64,000 nt of DNA, from assembly GCA_024760905.1 (NCBI GenBank), contig CM045733.1:35407501-35471500 (forward strand), in the 5' to 3' direction. A model generated the notes under the pieces. That model saw nothing but the letters and a program-made list of their open reading frames with translations. It was not told where the DNA came from and did no database searches. The number at the start of each line of letters is the position of its first letter. The stretch's first letter is position 1. This document shows, piece by piece, positions 1 to 10,494 of this stretch. Origin of the DNA: Plotosus lineatus. Taxonomy: Eukaryota; Chordata; Actinopteri; Siluriformes; Plotosidae. The translations under genes were made by a program, and so were the position numbers.

Positions 1-246
1 CAATGGAAGGGAGCTGCGTCATTCCTCCTAGCCAATGGGAGGCCAGCGGGGCGGGATGTTGGAAGATGTGAATGGGAAAGCAGCTCGTGCATTGTTTGAA
101 TGTTTGAATGGCGCATTTGAATGAAACGATTGGCTTGTTTCGTAAGAAGAACTTGTTTTGCATACAGAGACAAAAAATTTTGGAAAATGTTTTTCGTAAC
201 CTGGATTTTTCGTTTGCTGGGACTATTGTAAGGTGAGGTACCACTG
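1..246 (+). mobile_element. 3' end of a Tigger-like inverted-repeat element (cut by window edge)
   Basis: The end GTGAGGTACCACTG followed by TA is the reverse complement of the type seen at 19763 (CAGTGGTTCCTCACCTTAC). The inner part (TTTGAATGGCGC repeats, TTTTTCGTAACCTGGA) matches the right part of the element at 57498-58720. The left end is outside the window. Confidence 0.6.
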
Positions 247-2308
247 TATTAAAATATAATATTCATGAATGTTGGAACTCCATATGGCAGCTTGCTGTAA
301 CTCTGTTTGTTTACAAGTGCATGACACTCTATATCTGTGAAAACATATAGCAGTTGAAAACAAAAGATAAAATCAACATCAGTAGGTTTATTAATGAATC
401 ACCATGGACCACATGGGTTTGCTTCATATATGCTTGAAAAAGAAAAATATACAAATTGATAGAAATGTATATTTCAGTGGAGATAAAGTTTTTGAATACA
501 ATTCATTACGGACAAAAAAAAAAAAAACAACAACTCACTTCTTTACAAAAGTATGTATACTGTCTGTGTACAGGGTATTGTAGATAACCCAAAGTCAGCA
601 ATTAAAACAGAAGCTTTACAGCAGTTATTATTTCTCTTAATGGTAGTTAGTGTATTTCATAAACAGTGACATGACATTAATAGTACAGCTGGCAGACTGT
701 GTATATAACACACTGTAACAGCCATCGTAAAAGCTACAGAATTCATACTTTACAGTCTGTACTCTTTAAACGTTCAAACATAATGGGGTCACACTTTATT
801 TTCCTTTTCAGCTGATCCTACAGATAACATTCCGTCTATCTGGACTGTTTCCATATTTGGTAACAAAAGTATCCGAAATGGTGAAATAATTTAGATTCAT
901 GAGAAAATCCGTGTTACAAGTAAGCAAATAAGTGCTTTTTTCCCCACATAATTTATTTTAACTGTGTGAGAGAAATATGATAAAGACAGGACATTGAGTT
1001 GACAAAATAAAAGTGTTGTACTGCGAGTTTCTTCAAACTGATGAACATTTCATACGACCAAATCTGCAGCTGAATTTAAATAAGCTAGCTTTTTACTAAT
1101 ATACAAAAATAAATAAATAAACAATGAAATTCTATGTGCCTTTCTTCATTATAATTATTTGATAAGTTCAGAAAATATCAGTAAAATTATTTATCAAAAT
1201 ACTTAAAGCAAAATGCTGTTGTTGTTGTTTTTTTAACATGCATCATGTTTTCCCATCTGTTTTAATCATTTTTTTTAACTATAAGAAAACTATAGAAATT
1301 AGTCTCCACATGGAGTTTGGACGATATAACCGGCAACTGCAATACAGTGATACACAATAATCATAAGGGAATCATCTGCATGTAATAAAGTGCTTGTTTT
1401 TGAGCGGTTCATGATGTTATTATGAGTGTCTGGCTACTTGGAAAGAATTCTGACAGCGATACACTTTTCTCAATTCATCTCATTGAATAAAGTGAAGAAA
1501 TGACTCTTTCTGCATTGACTGTTTTTTCCCCCCAATGCTACCTTCGTGTCTCTGAGAACATCTGCAGAATAAGGTGGAGTGGATAAAGCCTATTTCTAAA
1601 GTTATACCAAATTTATTTTGTTAGTTTAGATATAAGACATGAATTCTTCATGAATTCTGCCTACAAATATCCATGAAGACGGAAGAAAGAATCTAAAAAG
1701 AAGAAGTTTATTTCCTCTGAAGTAGAAATGGTGCTGCAAGAGGTAAATTCCAGGAGAGACACAGTATCCAGTAGTACTGATAGTGTATATACGGCTACAG
1801 ATCAGAGCAAAGTGAGCTGCAGATTCTTCTGTTAGCAATAAATATGCCACTGTACCAATCTTAAAGGAATTGGTCTAAGATTGACCCCCAAAATGTGTTA
1901 TCAATTAATAAATAGCCCGTGGTTTCCAATAAACATAATTGATACATCATGAAATGTTGTTCATTTGCATGATGCTTTATAACATAATCAAGAAATTATT
2001 TAAAACGTTAAATATGCTTAAAATATTTCAGTCTCTAATGATTGCCAAAATTTAGCAAAAAAAGGCAAATAGTAGTGATTTTGCAACATCACATCAGCAC
2101 TGATATGTGTGCAAAAGTGCTCTTTCATCTTCCTCAAGTCTGTTTGTAGCTCGGAACAAATCTCAGATAAGAAAATATTGGTTAAAGAAACGGTTGGTGA
2201 TTGAGGCCCATTGTTCTGTAATGAATGAAGGAAATAAATTCTCTATTGTTGCATCTATCTGGTTGTTGTTGTTTAAAGGACACAGAGGATATTATGACTA
2301 TTAAAATA
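247..2308. other. AT-rich intergenic DNA, no gene seen
   Basis: The short frames here have no recognisable protein pattern. Long A/T runs; no tRNA or repeat head identified. It lies beyond the 3' end of the tetraspanin gene. Confidence 0.6.
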
Positions 2309-2869
2309 CAGTTGGTCCCTGTTTTTGTGATGGCCCGGTTCCGTTTTTTTCCTGTGGATCAAGAAAATCCGCGAGTTAATGATGCGGTTTTAAAACGCTA
2401 TGTATGATATTACATGTGCTAAAATATGCTTCTTAAACACATTCTATAGGCAGTCCTACTCATTAATACAGTAATCATGTACTAAAATGTAGTAATGATT
2501 AAGTAAAAACTTTTAAAATTTGCACGGTAAAAATATTTATTAATGAACAAAGCGTTGCGCTCCTTACCAGAAGCTAGAGAAGACGCAGGGCGTTTGAGTG
2601 ACAACATAGAGCTTAAATAATAATTAAAAACAAACATACTAAAAAAAAGTGAATTCACAATTCAAGCAGTCACTTTGATCACATGTGTGCGAAGGAATAA
2701 AAAAAAAGAGGTGTACACATCATCTGCAACCAATCAGCAGGAGGGAGAAACAAAAGCTCTCAGCCATTGGCTAAATTTTAATCACGTGCCAGTTACTTCC
2801 GGGTTTGTCACCAATTTGCAAGTACGCGGGGGAGCGAGCACTGAATCGCGAATGGTCAAGGGTCTACTG
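2309..2869. mobile_element. MITE M1, TIR CAGTTGGTCCC, TA target site
   Basis: A 561-bp element. The left end CAGTTGGTCCC and right end GGGTCTACTG are inverted, flanked by TA on both sides. A second copy (M2, 49554-50094) aligns along most of its length, including an inner GTTTTAAAACSCTATGTATG segment. No transposase frame; probably a non-autonomous Tigger/pogo-type element. Confidence 0.75.
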
Positions 2870-2871
2870 TA

Positions 2872-3900
2872 TATTAATAAATAATAATACACAATATCTT
2901 GAATAGTTTTGCATATCCAATAATAAATACCTAACTATATTTATTTTAAAATGTAAAATCAACTGGCTTAACTAAAGCGAGTCCTTCAGTCTGCCCAGCT
3001 CACTCACCTCGTTATATAACTGGCCTCAAAGGTATTAGGTTCCAATGCTTACATTTTATGCTACATGTATACTGTACTGTAATGCTAATGTTGCTATCAT
3101 GTATCAAAGCTTTCAAGCTTGACATTTCTTTGCTATGTAACTATATAAAAATGGAACATTTCAAGAATAAGCTTCAGCTCATTTCTGTTTAGAAACTAAC
3201 AGTGAAAGTAAATATTAGCAATAATGTTTGAGATTTGTGCTAGCAAAGACATCAGCTAGAATTAAGGACTTTGTCATAACATAGCATGACTGGTCTCACT
3301 GCAGCTTTGCCTTTCAATTTTATATGTAAATATATTTAATTTTCCTTGTCACCACTGATGCTTAAATAATCTTTCTATAACTATGAAGTTTTAGATATAT
3401 ATATATTATATGATGGTAGAAAATACATGTGTAATTAATTATACAAACAAAACTAGCTGCCAATTACACTTTTTACTAGCATTACTAATGACAAAAACAT
3501 ATATGTTCTCTTATAGATTTAGATTTAAGATGATTTGTTTCAAATTTTACATCAAAAAGATTTAAGAATTATTTCAATTTTAAATAGTTAAACATATATA
3601 TTCTAGAAACTAACCTCATTGCCTTCCTATCTTGATTTGCACACATATCTCTGCTATTATAAGTATTTCCAGTATGTCCAAGCATAAAAGACATATCGGG
3701 TACAATAAATATACAGCTGCGCTGCCATGAAACCAATAGATATAAGGCATCCGCTGCGAGCTCGTCAATAGTACTGTATTTGGATTGACCTGTACATAAG
3801 TGCTAGATTACCATAAATATGTCTATAGAAGGACATTTTCTTGAGGCTATATAGCTTTCTCCTGATGATAATCCAAGGTATTGTTGGAATAATAATCTTA
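2872..3900. other. AT-rich flank, probable tetraspanin 3' UTR region
   Basis: No coding pattern. The part next to 3900 should hold the tetraspanin 3' UTR, but its end cannot be fixed by eye. Confidence 0.4.
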
Positions 3901-4023
3901 TCAGGCCATTTTTCGTGGCTGGAGTATGTACTTCATTCTGTCATCATCATGTGAGATGCCTGCAACCGACAACTGTGTGTTGATTTTATGCCACAGCAGC
4001 AATGCTGCAATCACTGCCGCCAG
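3901..4023 (-). CDS. tspan8: tspan8-like exon 9 (helix 4 end, tail, stop)
   Basis: Forty codons plus TGA: the end of helix 4 (LAAVIAALLLWHK) and a cytoplasmic tail with SHDDDR. Acceptor TCTCTTAG. The 3' UTR should run leftward from 3900; I saw no AATAAA on the minus strand within about 600 bases. Confidence 0.82.
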   Translation of the reverse strand: MAAVIAALLLWHKINTQLSVAGISHDDDRMKYILQPRKMA

Positions 4024-6069
4024 CTAAGAGGAGATATAAACAAATTCAATATAAGTGCAAGACTTTGCTGTTTCTTAAACTCAGTAAAGTAGTGTAGTTT
4101 GGTTGTTTATTTTCCATCTTTACTAATACGTTTATCTCACCATAATAGTTGCTAAGGTAAAGACTGTTCCATACACGATCCTCAAGGTGTTCCTCACATG
4201 TCTCATTATGATTGGGCCACATTGCTGAGGAAAACAAAACAAAGTAAGCTGATGAGTTTTTATCGATGGGATTAGAGAGAGAAGCTTCAAATGGACCTTG
4301 AGTCTCTTACCGTCTTATGGATGTAACGGAAGGGACTCACATTCACTGGGTCAGCACCAGCATTTTTGTTCATCTACATAAAGAATGTAGTGGCATAGTA
4401 ATGGGTTCTTCAACAATAATACACAAACTTTAAACAGTCTGAAGTTTTTTGATCAAACAGATCAAAAACAACATTCGTTAATAATTATGTGAATGAGTCA
4501 TATATTTCTAGCCAACATGCATTTGCAACCTAAAAATATACAAAATCCAAAGTTTTGTGGTCTCATTTCATTAAAGTTTGCAGTGTTATGGTGGTGTCTT
4601 ATGTTGGTGTCTTACACTGGCATCTTACTTTTGGGTCTTTTGTTAACAGCATGTGTTGGGGTTTGTGTTGTGGTCTTATGTTGGGTTCTTAGATTTCTTT
4701 GTGATTGTCTTTTAATATTTATTGAAAGGATTCATTAATCGTTATTCATTCATTTTCTAAGCCACTTAATCCTAATTAGGGTCGAGAGGAGGCTGGTGCC
4801 CATTTCAGCCGAGGCTGGGCAAGGGCGGGGTACACCCTGGACAGCTCACCAGGCCATCGGAGGGCCATTAAGCTTTACAATATATTAAATTTAAAATAAT
4901 GAGTTCATTAGGTGATGATAATAATAACAATAATAATAATAATAATGAGTTGAAAACAATAATTATGTTATAAATATGGTGGGGTCTTGCTTTTTTTTTT
5001 TTTTTTTTTTTTTTAACTTTTTTTGTCTTACATTTTGGTCTTACTTTGGGCTTTTATGTTGGGGTTCTGACTTGAGCTTACAACCTGTCCCTCTTTAAAA
5101 TGCAGAGTGAAATAATACCTCACTACTTCTGTAATTTTTGACATTGATGGTGACCTTTACACATCTGCTGGCTGGGTAGTTTTGAGGACAGTCACATGAA
5201 GATGGTATCTGTTCTTTCCAATCAGTATAATGTATCAAACCACAGCACTCAACCTGTTAACAAATTGAGAGACAAACCTAGTGTTAATTGAGCCTTACAC
5301 ATAATTAAATGACATCAGGATCATGTGTTATCATCAGAAAAATTTGGATGCAAATTTAAGACTTCAGTGGTGACCCGCTTGAGTTTGTGTGGTGATTATT
5401 TCTTGGATATAAAGGTGGCATATACAGTAATTACTCAGTATGTACTAACATCGGTTTAATGCATATTGTCAGCCCTTGTTCTAGTATGTTCTATTACTAT
5501 GTGAGAGACTACTAGGCCCAAAACTTGGACAGACCATTCTGTCATCTTATCCCTCCCTGAAGCCTGATGTTTGTAGAATTAGCATTTGCATTAGCTTACC
5601 AACTGAGTGAATTTAGTTCAACTTATTGTATAAAAAAGAAGACAATTCAGGCTGTTCATGATAAAATACAATACATTTTTTGTACCTTTGAATTTAAACC
5701 TTTGTCTGTTTCTTTTTCTCACATTCCAGATTCTCTATGGCTCAAGCTTAGTTGATTTATGGTGGAGGTGTTGTAATCACCAGCATTTGTATTTTTTTTC
5801 ATCTTTCCTGTGAATAAAATCCTGCCCACACCACGGAGTTTCACCAAACTTGGTGGAGATAATATTTCATATGAGTCTCAGAGATGTTTTGATGATGCAA
5901 TATCTAAATTAAACCGTATGGTCAAAGCAAGAGCGTACATTTTTGAAGCAAATATAGCGTAACTATGGGGTCCTAATAAGAAAACAAATTTACTTTCAAA
6001 ATGAAAACAGTTACCCAAGACGTTAGTTAATGACTTTCAAAGGTGAAACCCCAGCTATCTTGTAAAATC

Positions 6070-6126
<57 letters not shown>

Positions 6127-9100
6127 GTATACAGTCGGCTCCACTCCTGTTGGCCAAGAACAAGAATCTGAAGCCATATTGTGAACCTAATGCATCCTAG
6201 GGAATTGAAGATTGGAAAAACATTACTGGTTTTGCTGAGCATTGAAGTAATCAACAGAGGTTTCTTGTGAATCAAAGTTTAGCATGTTGTAAGTGGTGCG
6301 ATGCTTTTCTATTCATGATAGTTGAAAAGAGCGATCATTTGAGTTACTGGATTCTTCCTATCAACTTCTGTTTGTTTTCTGTTTCCACTGTCAGAGTTTT
6401 GTCGATACCACCACATCATGGTTTACGAACATACTGTATGGCATCTTAAATTCAATCGGATTTTGAACAGAAAAATGACCTCTTGTTGTAGCTTGCTGAG
6501 CTCACGAGTGAAGTCTTCATCTTTATTATAAAGCGAGGTCATGTTTCCAAAGCTTTCTTCAGTTTTTTTATCTACCTGATGAAACAACATTAATACTTAA
6601 CGATACATGAATGCTGATGTTAGAAAGCAGTGAACATATAAGTTTGGAATCGAGTTCCAAGGACATACCTGTGGCTGAGCGAGTATTGCTATGATCGTCA
6701 AGGTCAAGAGGGCAATGAATTCAATAGTCATGAAAATACTGTACTGTAGAAAGAGAATGAAAACAAAAGACTTTCACATTTTCTAACATTTGGTCTTGAA
6801 AAGATTTTAATATGATTTTATGAAGTTTTTGTTTCTTTCAAACACATTGTTAATGAGGATAATAAAATAGTGTTATCACATGCATATTTTGTGTATTTAT
6901 CATATTTAATTTTAATATTATTGAAAATTAGGCAGCACAGCGATTTAGTGGTTAGCACGTCCACTTCACAGCAAGAAGGTCTGAGTTTGATTCCCAGCCT
7001 GGACGTTTCTATGTAGAGTTTGCATGTTCTTCCTCTGCTTGTGTGGGTTTTCTCCGGGTACTCCGGTTTCCTCCCACAGTCCAATAACATGCACAGTAGG
7101 CTAATTGGCTGTTCCAAATTTCCCCTAGGTGTGAGTGTGAGTATGAATAGTTGTGTGAGTGTTGGTCCTGCGATGGCATGGTAAACTGTACAGGGTGTAC
7201 CCCGCCTTTGCCCAGAGACAGCAGAGATGGGCGCCAGCCTTTCTGTTACCCGACTTAGGATTAAGCTGTTCAGAAAATGAATGAATGACTTATTGAATAT
7301 AAAATTGTAATACTTAGGTTCACATAGTGTACAAAACCATTAAACAGGTGCAGCACTAAACCCGGAGATCACAAGTTCGACTCCAGGTCAATACCAGAGC
7401 CATCCAAAATGGGGAGTCCATGGGAGGTAATTGGCCAGGCTCTTACAGGAGGGAGGGATGGCATACGCTGACTTCCCTGTCACTCACAGCAATAACCAGA
7501 CAATCATGGGCATCTGTGAACTCAATCATATGAGGGGAAGAATATCGCCTTCCCTCCAAGTGTGTCAGACTGCGAACAAATATGCATCCGCAGCAGTTCG
7601 AAAAGAGGTGGCTAGCATTGCATGTCATAGAGGGGGCGTGTGCATGCTTTTACCCCTCCCTGGTTGGTGGGAGTCATGTGACAGGGAAGGCAATACTTGA
7701 TGGGTTGAAATTGGATACAACTAAATTAGAGAGAAAATGGGTGGGAGCAGGTACAGCATTTAAGGTGTGTGCTTTATTGTTCACAGGAAAGGCACTAGAT
7801 CACGAGGAAATTGTAGTCACTGTTAGAGATGTGGAGAAACACGGAAATCAAACTAAAGTGGGAACTGGTGGAGCACGGAGCTGAGAGGGACGACCGAACG
7901 GGTTAAGACCATTTACATTAGTTGTAATGGGAAAAGCGGATTCAGAATTCGAGCAAATCAGAACACAAACAGCCGTCTGGAACGGATTAAGTTCGAGTAC
8001 CGAGGCTCCACTGTAATGGTTAATTATTCATTCTTAGGCATGTCCTGGCCATCATAATTTATGTGCTATATCATCAATAACAAATTTATAATTACTGTAT
8101 TTGATTTGTTGTGATTTTCTTCTCAATCTTTTTTTTTTAAATAATTATTTGATTAGGTGGTCACTCATGAGGGCAGTGTTATAGCCGAGTGGTATAGGTG
8201 CTGGATCACTGATCTTGGACCACTGATCCGATGGCCTGGCGAGCTGTACTCTGCCCTTGCCCGGAGATGGCTGGGATGGGCGCCAGCCTTCCCACGACCC
8301 TAATTTGGATTAAGTGGTTACAGAAAATGAACTTATGAATGGTCACCCATGGATGTTCCTATCCCTATCTCTTATAATGGGTTAAAATGTAAAAGAAAAA
8401 AGTCATAATTGTAAGAGCACATCTGATTTGAATGAAACTTGCTACATACATTCATGACCAGAAGTTTTGATGTTAGACCAGTTTCATATGGAATACAGTA
8501 TATACAGATTGCATATTTGAAGGCAATTTCATTTAACATAGGAAATCCCATTTTCTCTAAGTGTGATACTACAGCAGGCCCAGCAGGGAGAGCAGTGTAC
8601 TTAATTTTTATGGTATGGCAGAAGTTTGCAAACACTGAGTGCTCTTGTTTTATTTTACGACTTTGTTGTATTTCTCATTAAAAGTCATTACCTTTATTTA
8701 TATGTAACTACTTTTACATGTAAACAATTACTCTATACCTCAAGCATTCTGAGACACCGCCAAATATATTTATATAATATTTAGGGGAAATAGCAATAAT
8801 AAAAAGCCCTGGCTTACCAAAAGGAGAACCAAGACATGTTCCTGGTATGCTCCATAGACTCCTAACATGGAGAGTATAATTGTGGCCAATCCAAATCCAA
8901 CACTGAAAATCACACTTTGAGTCTCATCCTGAAATAAATTATCAGAAATGCAATAACACAAATTCTTGCATATCTTCAATTGCATAACTACAACAACAGA
9001 ATTATTTCCAGTCATTCTTAAATGCCTATTTAAGTAAATATTTCTGAGATCAGACACCATGAAATTAAAGAAACTTAACACAGTGTAGTAGATAAACAGT

Positions 9101-9484
9101 TAAAAAGAAACTACACTCAACAAGAAAACTACTACTACTATTACTACTACTACTACTAATAATAATAATAGTCTGTAAATTATTCTGCCAATCTCATAAC
9201 ACTTGTGCATTTTAAAGGTATTGTTGGTCTTACTTGCCAGTAATAACCACTTATCAGTGGATTAGTCTTAAAAGTGCTTGCTACTATCCCGACCAGAAAC
9301 AACACCACTCCGAAGAACTGAGAATAGAACAGTCAAACAAAATGAATGCACCTTCATTTTTAAAACATTTGCAGAGCCATTACAATAAAAACTAAATAAA
9401 CAAACAGTATACTGTTGAGCTTACCCCAAGCAGAATATTAAGAACGATGCAGAGTCTTCTGATGAAGGCACTTCCTTTAGCCAT
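3901..9484 (-). CDS. tspan8: Tetraspanin, tspan8-like, complete, nine coding exons
   Basis: Four-helix membrane scaffold protein that organises partners such as integrins at the cell surface (family knowledge). The spliced reading frame is 276 residues plus stop: exons 9484-9425, 9317-9234, 8928-8818, 6743-6669, 6575-6480, 5253-5119, 4373-4311, 4224-4141 and 4023-3901. Every intron is phase 0 with AG/GT borders. Helix 1 lies in exons 1-2, helix 2 in exon 3, helix 3 in exon 4, helix 4 in exons 8-9. The large extracellular loop starts in exon 5, has an NMTS glycosylation site, the signature CCG (VECCGL) and six cysteines in all, as in TSPAN8. The start ATG has a good context (CACAATGG). It is about 40 residues longer than human TSPAN8 as I recall it. 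The head-to-head position with lgr5 matches human TSPAN8/LGR5. Tetraspanin identity is very secure; the paralogue name rests on synteny and loop pattern. Confidence 0.9.
4141..4224 (-). CDS. tspan8: tspan8-like exon 8 (last loop cysteine, helix 4)
   Basis: Twenty-eight codons starting QCGPIIMRHVRNTLRIVYG: the sixth loop cysteine and the first part of helix 4. Acceptor TTCCTCAG, donor ATG|GTGAGA. Confidence 0.85.
4311..4373 (-). CDS. tspan8: tspan8-like exon 7
   Basis: Twenty-one codons (MNKNAGADPVNVSPFRYIHK then T) from the membrane-proximal part of the large loop, with an NVS sequon. Acceptor TATGTAG, donor ACG|GTAAGA. It is weakly conserved and is placed by frame and splice signals. Confidence 0.75.
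4743..4866 (-). repeat. Family F / SINE1 type-B tail fragment
   Basis: Only the 3' part is present: reverse complement of the CTGGCGAGCTGTCCAGGGTG ... AATTAGGATTAAG tail, in tetraspanin intron 6. Confidence 0.65.
5119..5253 (-). CDS. tspan8: tspan8-like exon 6 (CCG motif)
   Basis: Forty-five codons carrying the tetraspanin signature VECCGL at the start, then SSCDC and SRC cysteines: five of the six loop cysteines. Acceptor TTAACAG, donor GAG|GTATTA. Confidence 0.9.
6072..6126. repeat. (TA)n/(CA)n microsatellite
   Basis: About 40 bp of TA followed by CA repeats in tetraspanin intron 5. Confidence 0.95.
6480..6575 (-). CDS. tspan8: tspan8-like exon 5 (start of large loop)
   Basis: Thirty-two codons: charged helical start of the large extracellular loop with an NMTS glycosylation site, ending LSKLQQE. 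Acceptor CATCAG. The inferred donor GAG|GTCATT is weak, but it is the GT that joins in frame to the CCG exon and gives the expected QQE-VECCG junction. Confidence 0.75.
6669..6743 (-). CDS. tspan8: tspan8-like exon 4 (helix 3)
   Basis: Twenty-five codons: hydrophobic helix 3 (YSIFMTIEFIALLTLTIIAI) ending LAQPQ at the outer membrane face. Acceptor TTTCTACAG, donor CAG|GTATGT. Confidence 0.85.
6931..7290 (+). repeat. Family F interspersed repeat, near full length
   Basis: Starts GGCAGCACAGCGATTTAGTG, with the typical fish string TTAGCACGTCCACTTCACAG, then TTTGCATGTTCTTCC and the tail ending GGATTAAG...GAATGAATGA. It lies in tetraspanin intron 3. Its last ~120 bp match the type-B tail of SINE1. 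Confidence 0.8.
7345..7750 (+). repeat. SINE2 copy 1 (uninterrupted)
   Basis: The tRNA-like B-box region (CACAAGTTCGACTCC) is followed by a body that recurs at 49180 and 51838, ending GACTAAATT-GAGAAAATGG. This copy has no insertion in the middle, so it is the empty-site reference for the two interrupted copies. The 5' head is truncated. Confidence 0.7.
7890..8013 (+). mobile_element. Solo right end of a Tigger-like element
   Basis: The end AGTACCGAGGCTCCACTG followed by TA is the reverse complement of a CAGTGGAGCCTCGGTACT terminus. No matching left end was found nearby. Confidence 0.5.
8165..8334 (+). repeat. SINE1 type-B copy with internal deletion
   Basis: A head-like stretch (GGGCAGTG...GAGTGGTATAGGTGCTGGAT) runs straight into the type-B tail (GATGGCCTGGCGAGCTG). 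The whole middle is missing. Confidence 0.65.
8818..8928 (-). CDS. tspan8: tspan8-like exon 3 (helix 2)
   Basis: Thirty-seven codons with helix 2 and its cytoplasmic end (LGVYGAYQEHVLVLLL), a typical tetraspanin G-x-x-G-A pattern. Acceptor ATTTCAG, donor TTG|GTAAGC. Confidence 0.88.
9234..9317 (-). CDS. tspan8: tspan8-like exon 2 (helix 1 and small loop)
   Basis: Twenty-eight codons (FFGVVLFLVGIVASTF...GYYWQ): the rest of helix 1 and the start of the small extracellular loop. Acceptor TTCTCAG, donor CAA|GTAAGA. Confidence 0.85.
9425..9484 (-). CDS. tspan8: tspan8-like exon 1
   Basis: Twenty codons, beginning MAKGSAFIRRLCIVLNILLG: a short basic cytoplasmic start running into helix 1. The donor is GG|GTAAGC. 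The ATG at 9484 has A at -3 and G at +4. Confidence 0.88.
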
Positions 9485-9887
9485 TGTGAGCAGAAGAAAG
9501 GAGCCCTTGGGTTTCTGCTTCTCTTATGATAAATAAGCAGAGGTCCCACGAGTGTTTATAATGTGGTTCTTGGCAGAGACTGTGTTGATTCAACGTTGTT
9601 TAAAGATACCTCATCACAATGTTTTGGTTACACTGGTGGAAAATGACCAAATTTGGAATCCAGAGAGCTTTCACTGGACTGCTGAACAAATCTGCATGAC
9701 ATTCTTTGCCAGGAAAAATATGTTTCCATTGGAGTCACTTCACAACACTGCTACCGTGACCCCCATTACATAAGAGAAAGAGGTGGAGCTGAGATTTTTT
9801 GGGTGTGTTTCCTTAAGTTATCAGACAATCCTGAAAGCATGGGAGTACATAAACAAACATTCAGTGCCAGCACTAATTATCTGGGGG

Positions 9888-9930
<43 letters not shown>

Positions 9931-10490
9931 ACAGACATTACATTACTGCAGCCTGAGTAATTTGAAGTGAAATTAACAGCTCTTTTAAAAGCCACAGTCA
10001 CAGGCCTGTCACAAAAAAGAAAAGAAAAGAAAATCACCCCCGTCTCACACACACAGTTTATTGTTTGCAGTTTCTACAAGGTGAAAACTCACAGATATTC
10101 CAAGAGGTCTCTGTCTCCCTCTCCCACTAGTCTCTGTTTTCTACTCTGAGTATTTCCCTCCACCTCCTAGTGTCCCTCTGCTGCCCTCTCCCTCTCCCTC
10201 CCTTTCCCTCTCCCTCCCTCTCCCACCATGTATGACTCCCTTCCTCTCCCACTGCCCCCATTGCTTTTTTGAGGTGTTTAAAGTGAAAAAACCAAATAAG
10301 TATTTTTGTCATGTGGCTTGATGGATGCATATATAAATAAACATAGTGACATTGATCTGGGTCCACCATTAGGCAGCAGAAGGTTCAGGGAGGAACAGCT
10401 CAAACACAGGGGGAAAAAAAGTCTGCAATAAGTATTACAAGGAAACATTATTATGCTTCACAGTGTATAATGCTTTGTGCTCTTGAGCAC
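9485..10490. other. Divergent upstream region next to the tetraspanin start
   Basis: Contains a CA microsatellite at 9890-9929 and a CT-rich stretch at 10110-10250. The tetraspanin promoter should be here; no clear TATA or GC box was recognised. Confidence 0.4.
9890..9929. repeat. (CA)n microsatellite
   Basis: About 19 CA units, roughly 400 bp upstream of the tetraspanin start codon. Confidence 0.95.
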
Positions 10491-10494
10491 GCTC

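Noticed and set aside
4493..4738. 81-residue hydrophobic plus-strand frame (LLLGLLLTACVGVCVVVLCW).
   Set aside because: It lies in a TTG/GTCTTA-rich low-complexity stretch in a tetraspanin intron, with no family match; hydrophobicity comes from T-rich composition.
7431..7884. Overlapping 89- and 100-residue frames.
   Set aside because: They fall in the SINE2 copy and adjoining element end; other SINE2 copies do not keep the frame.
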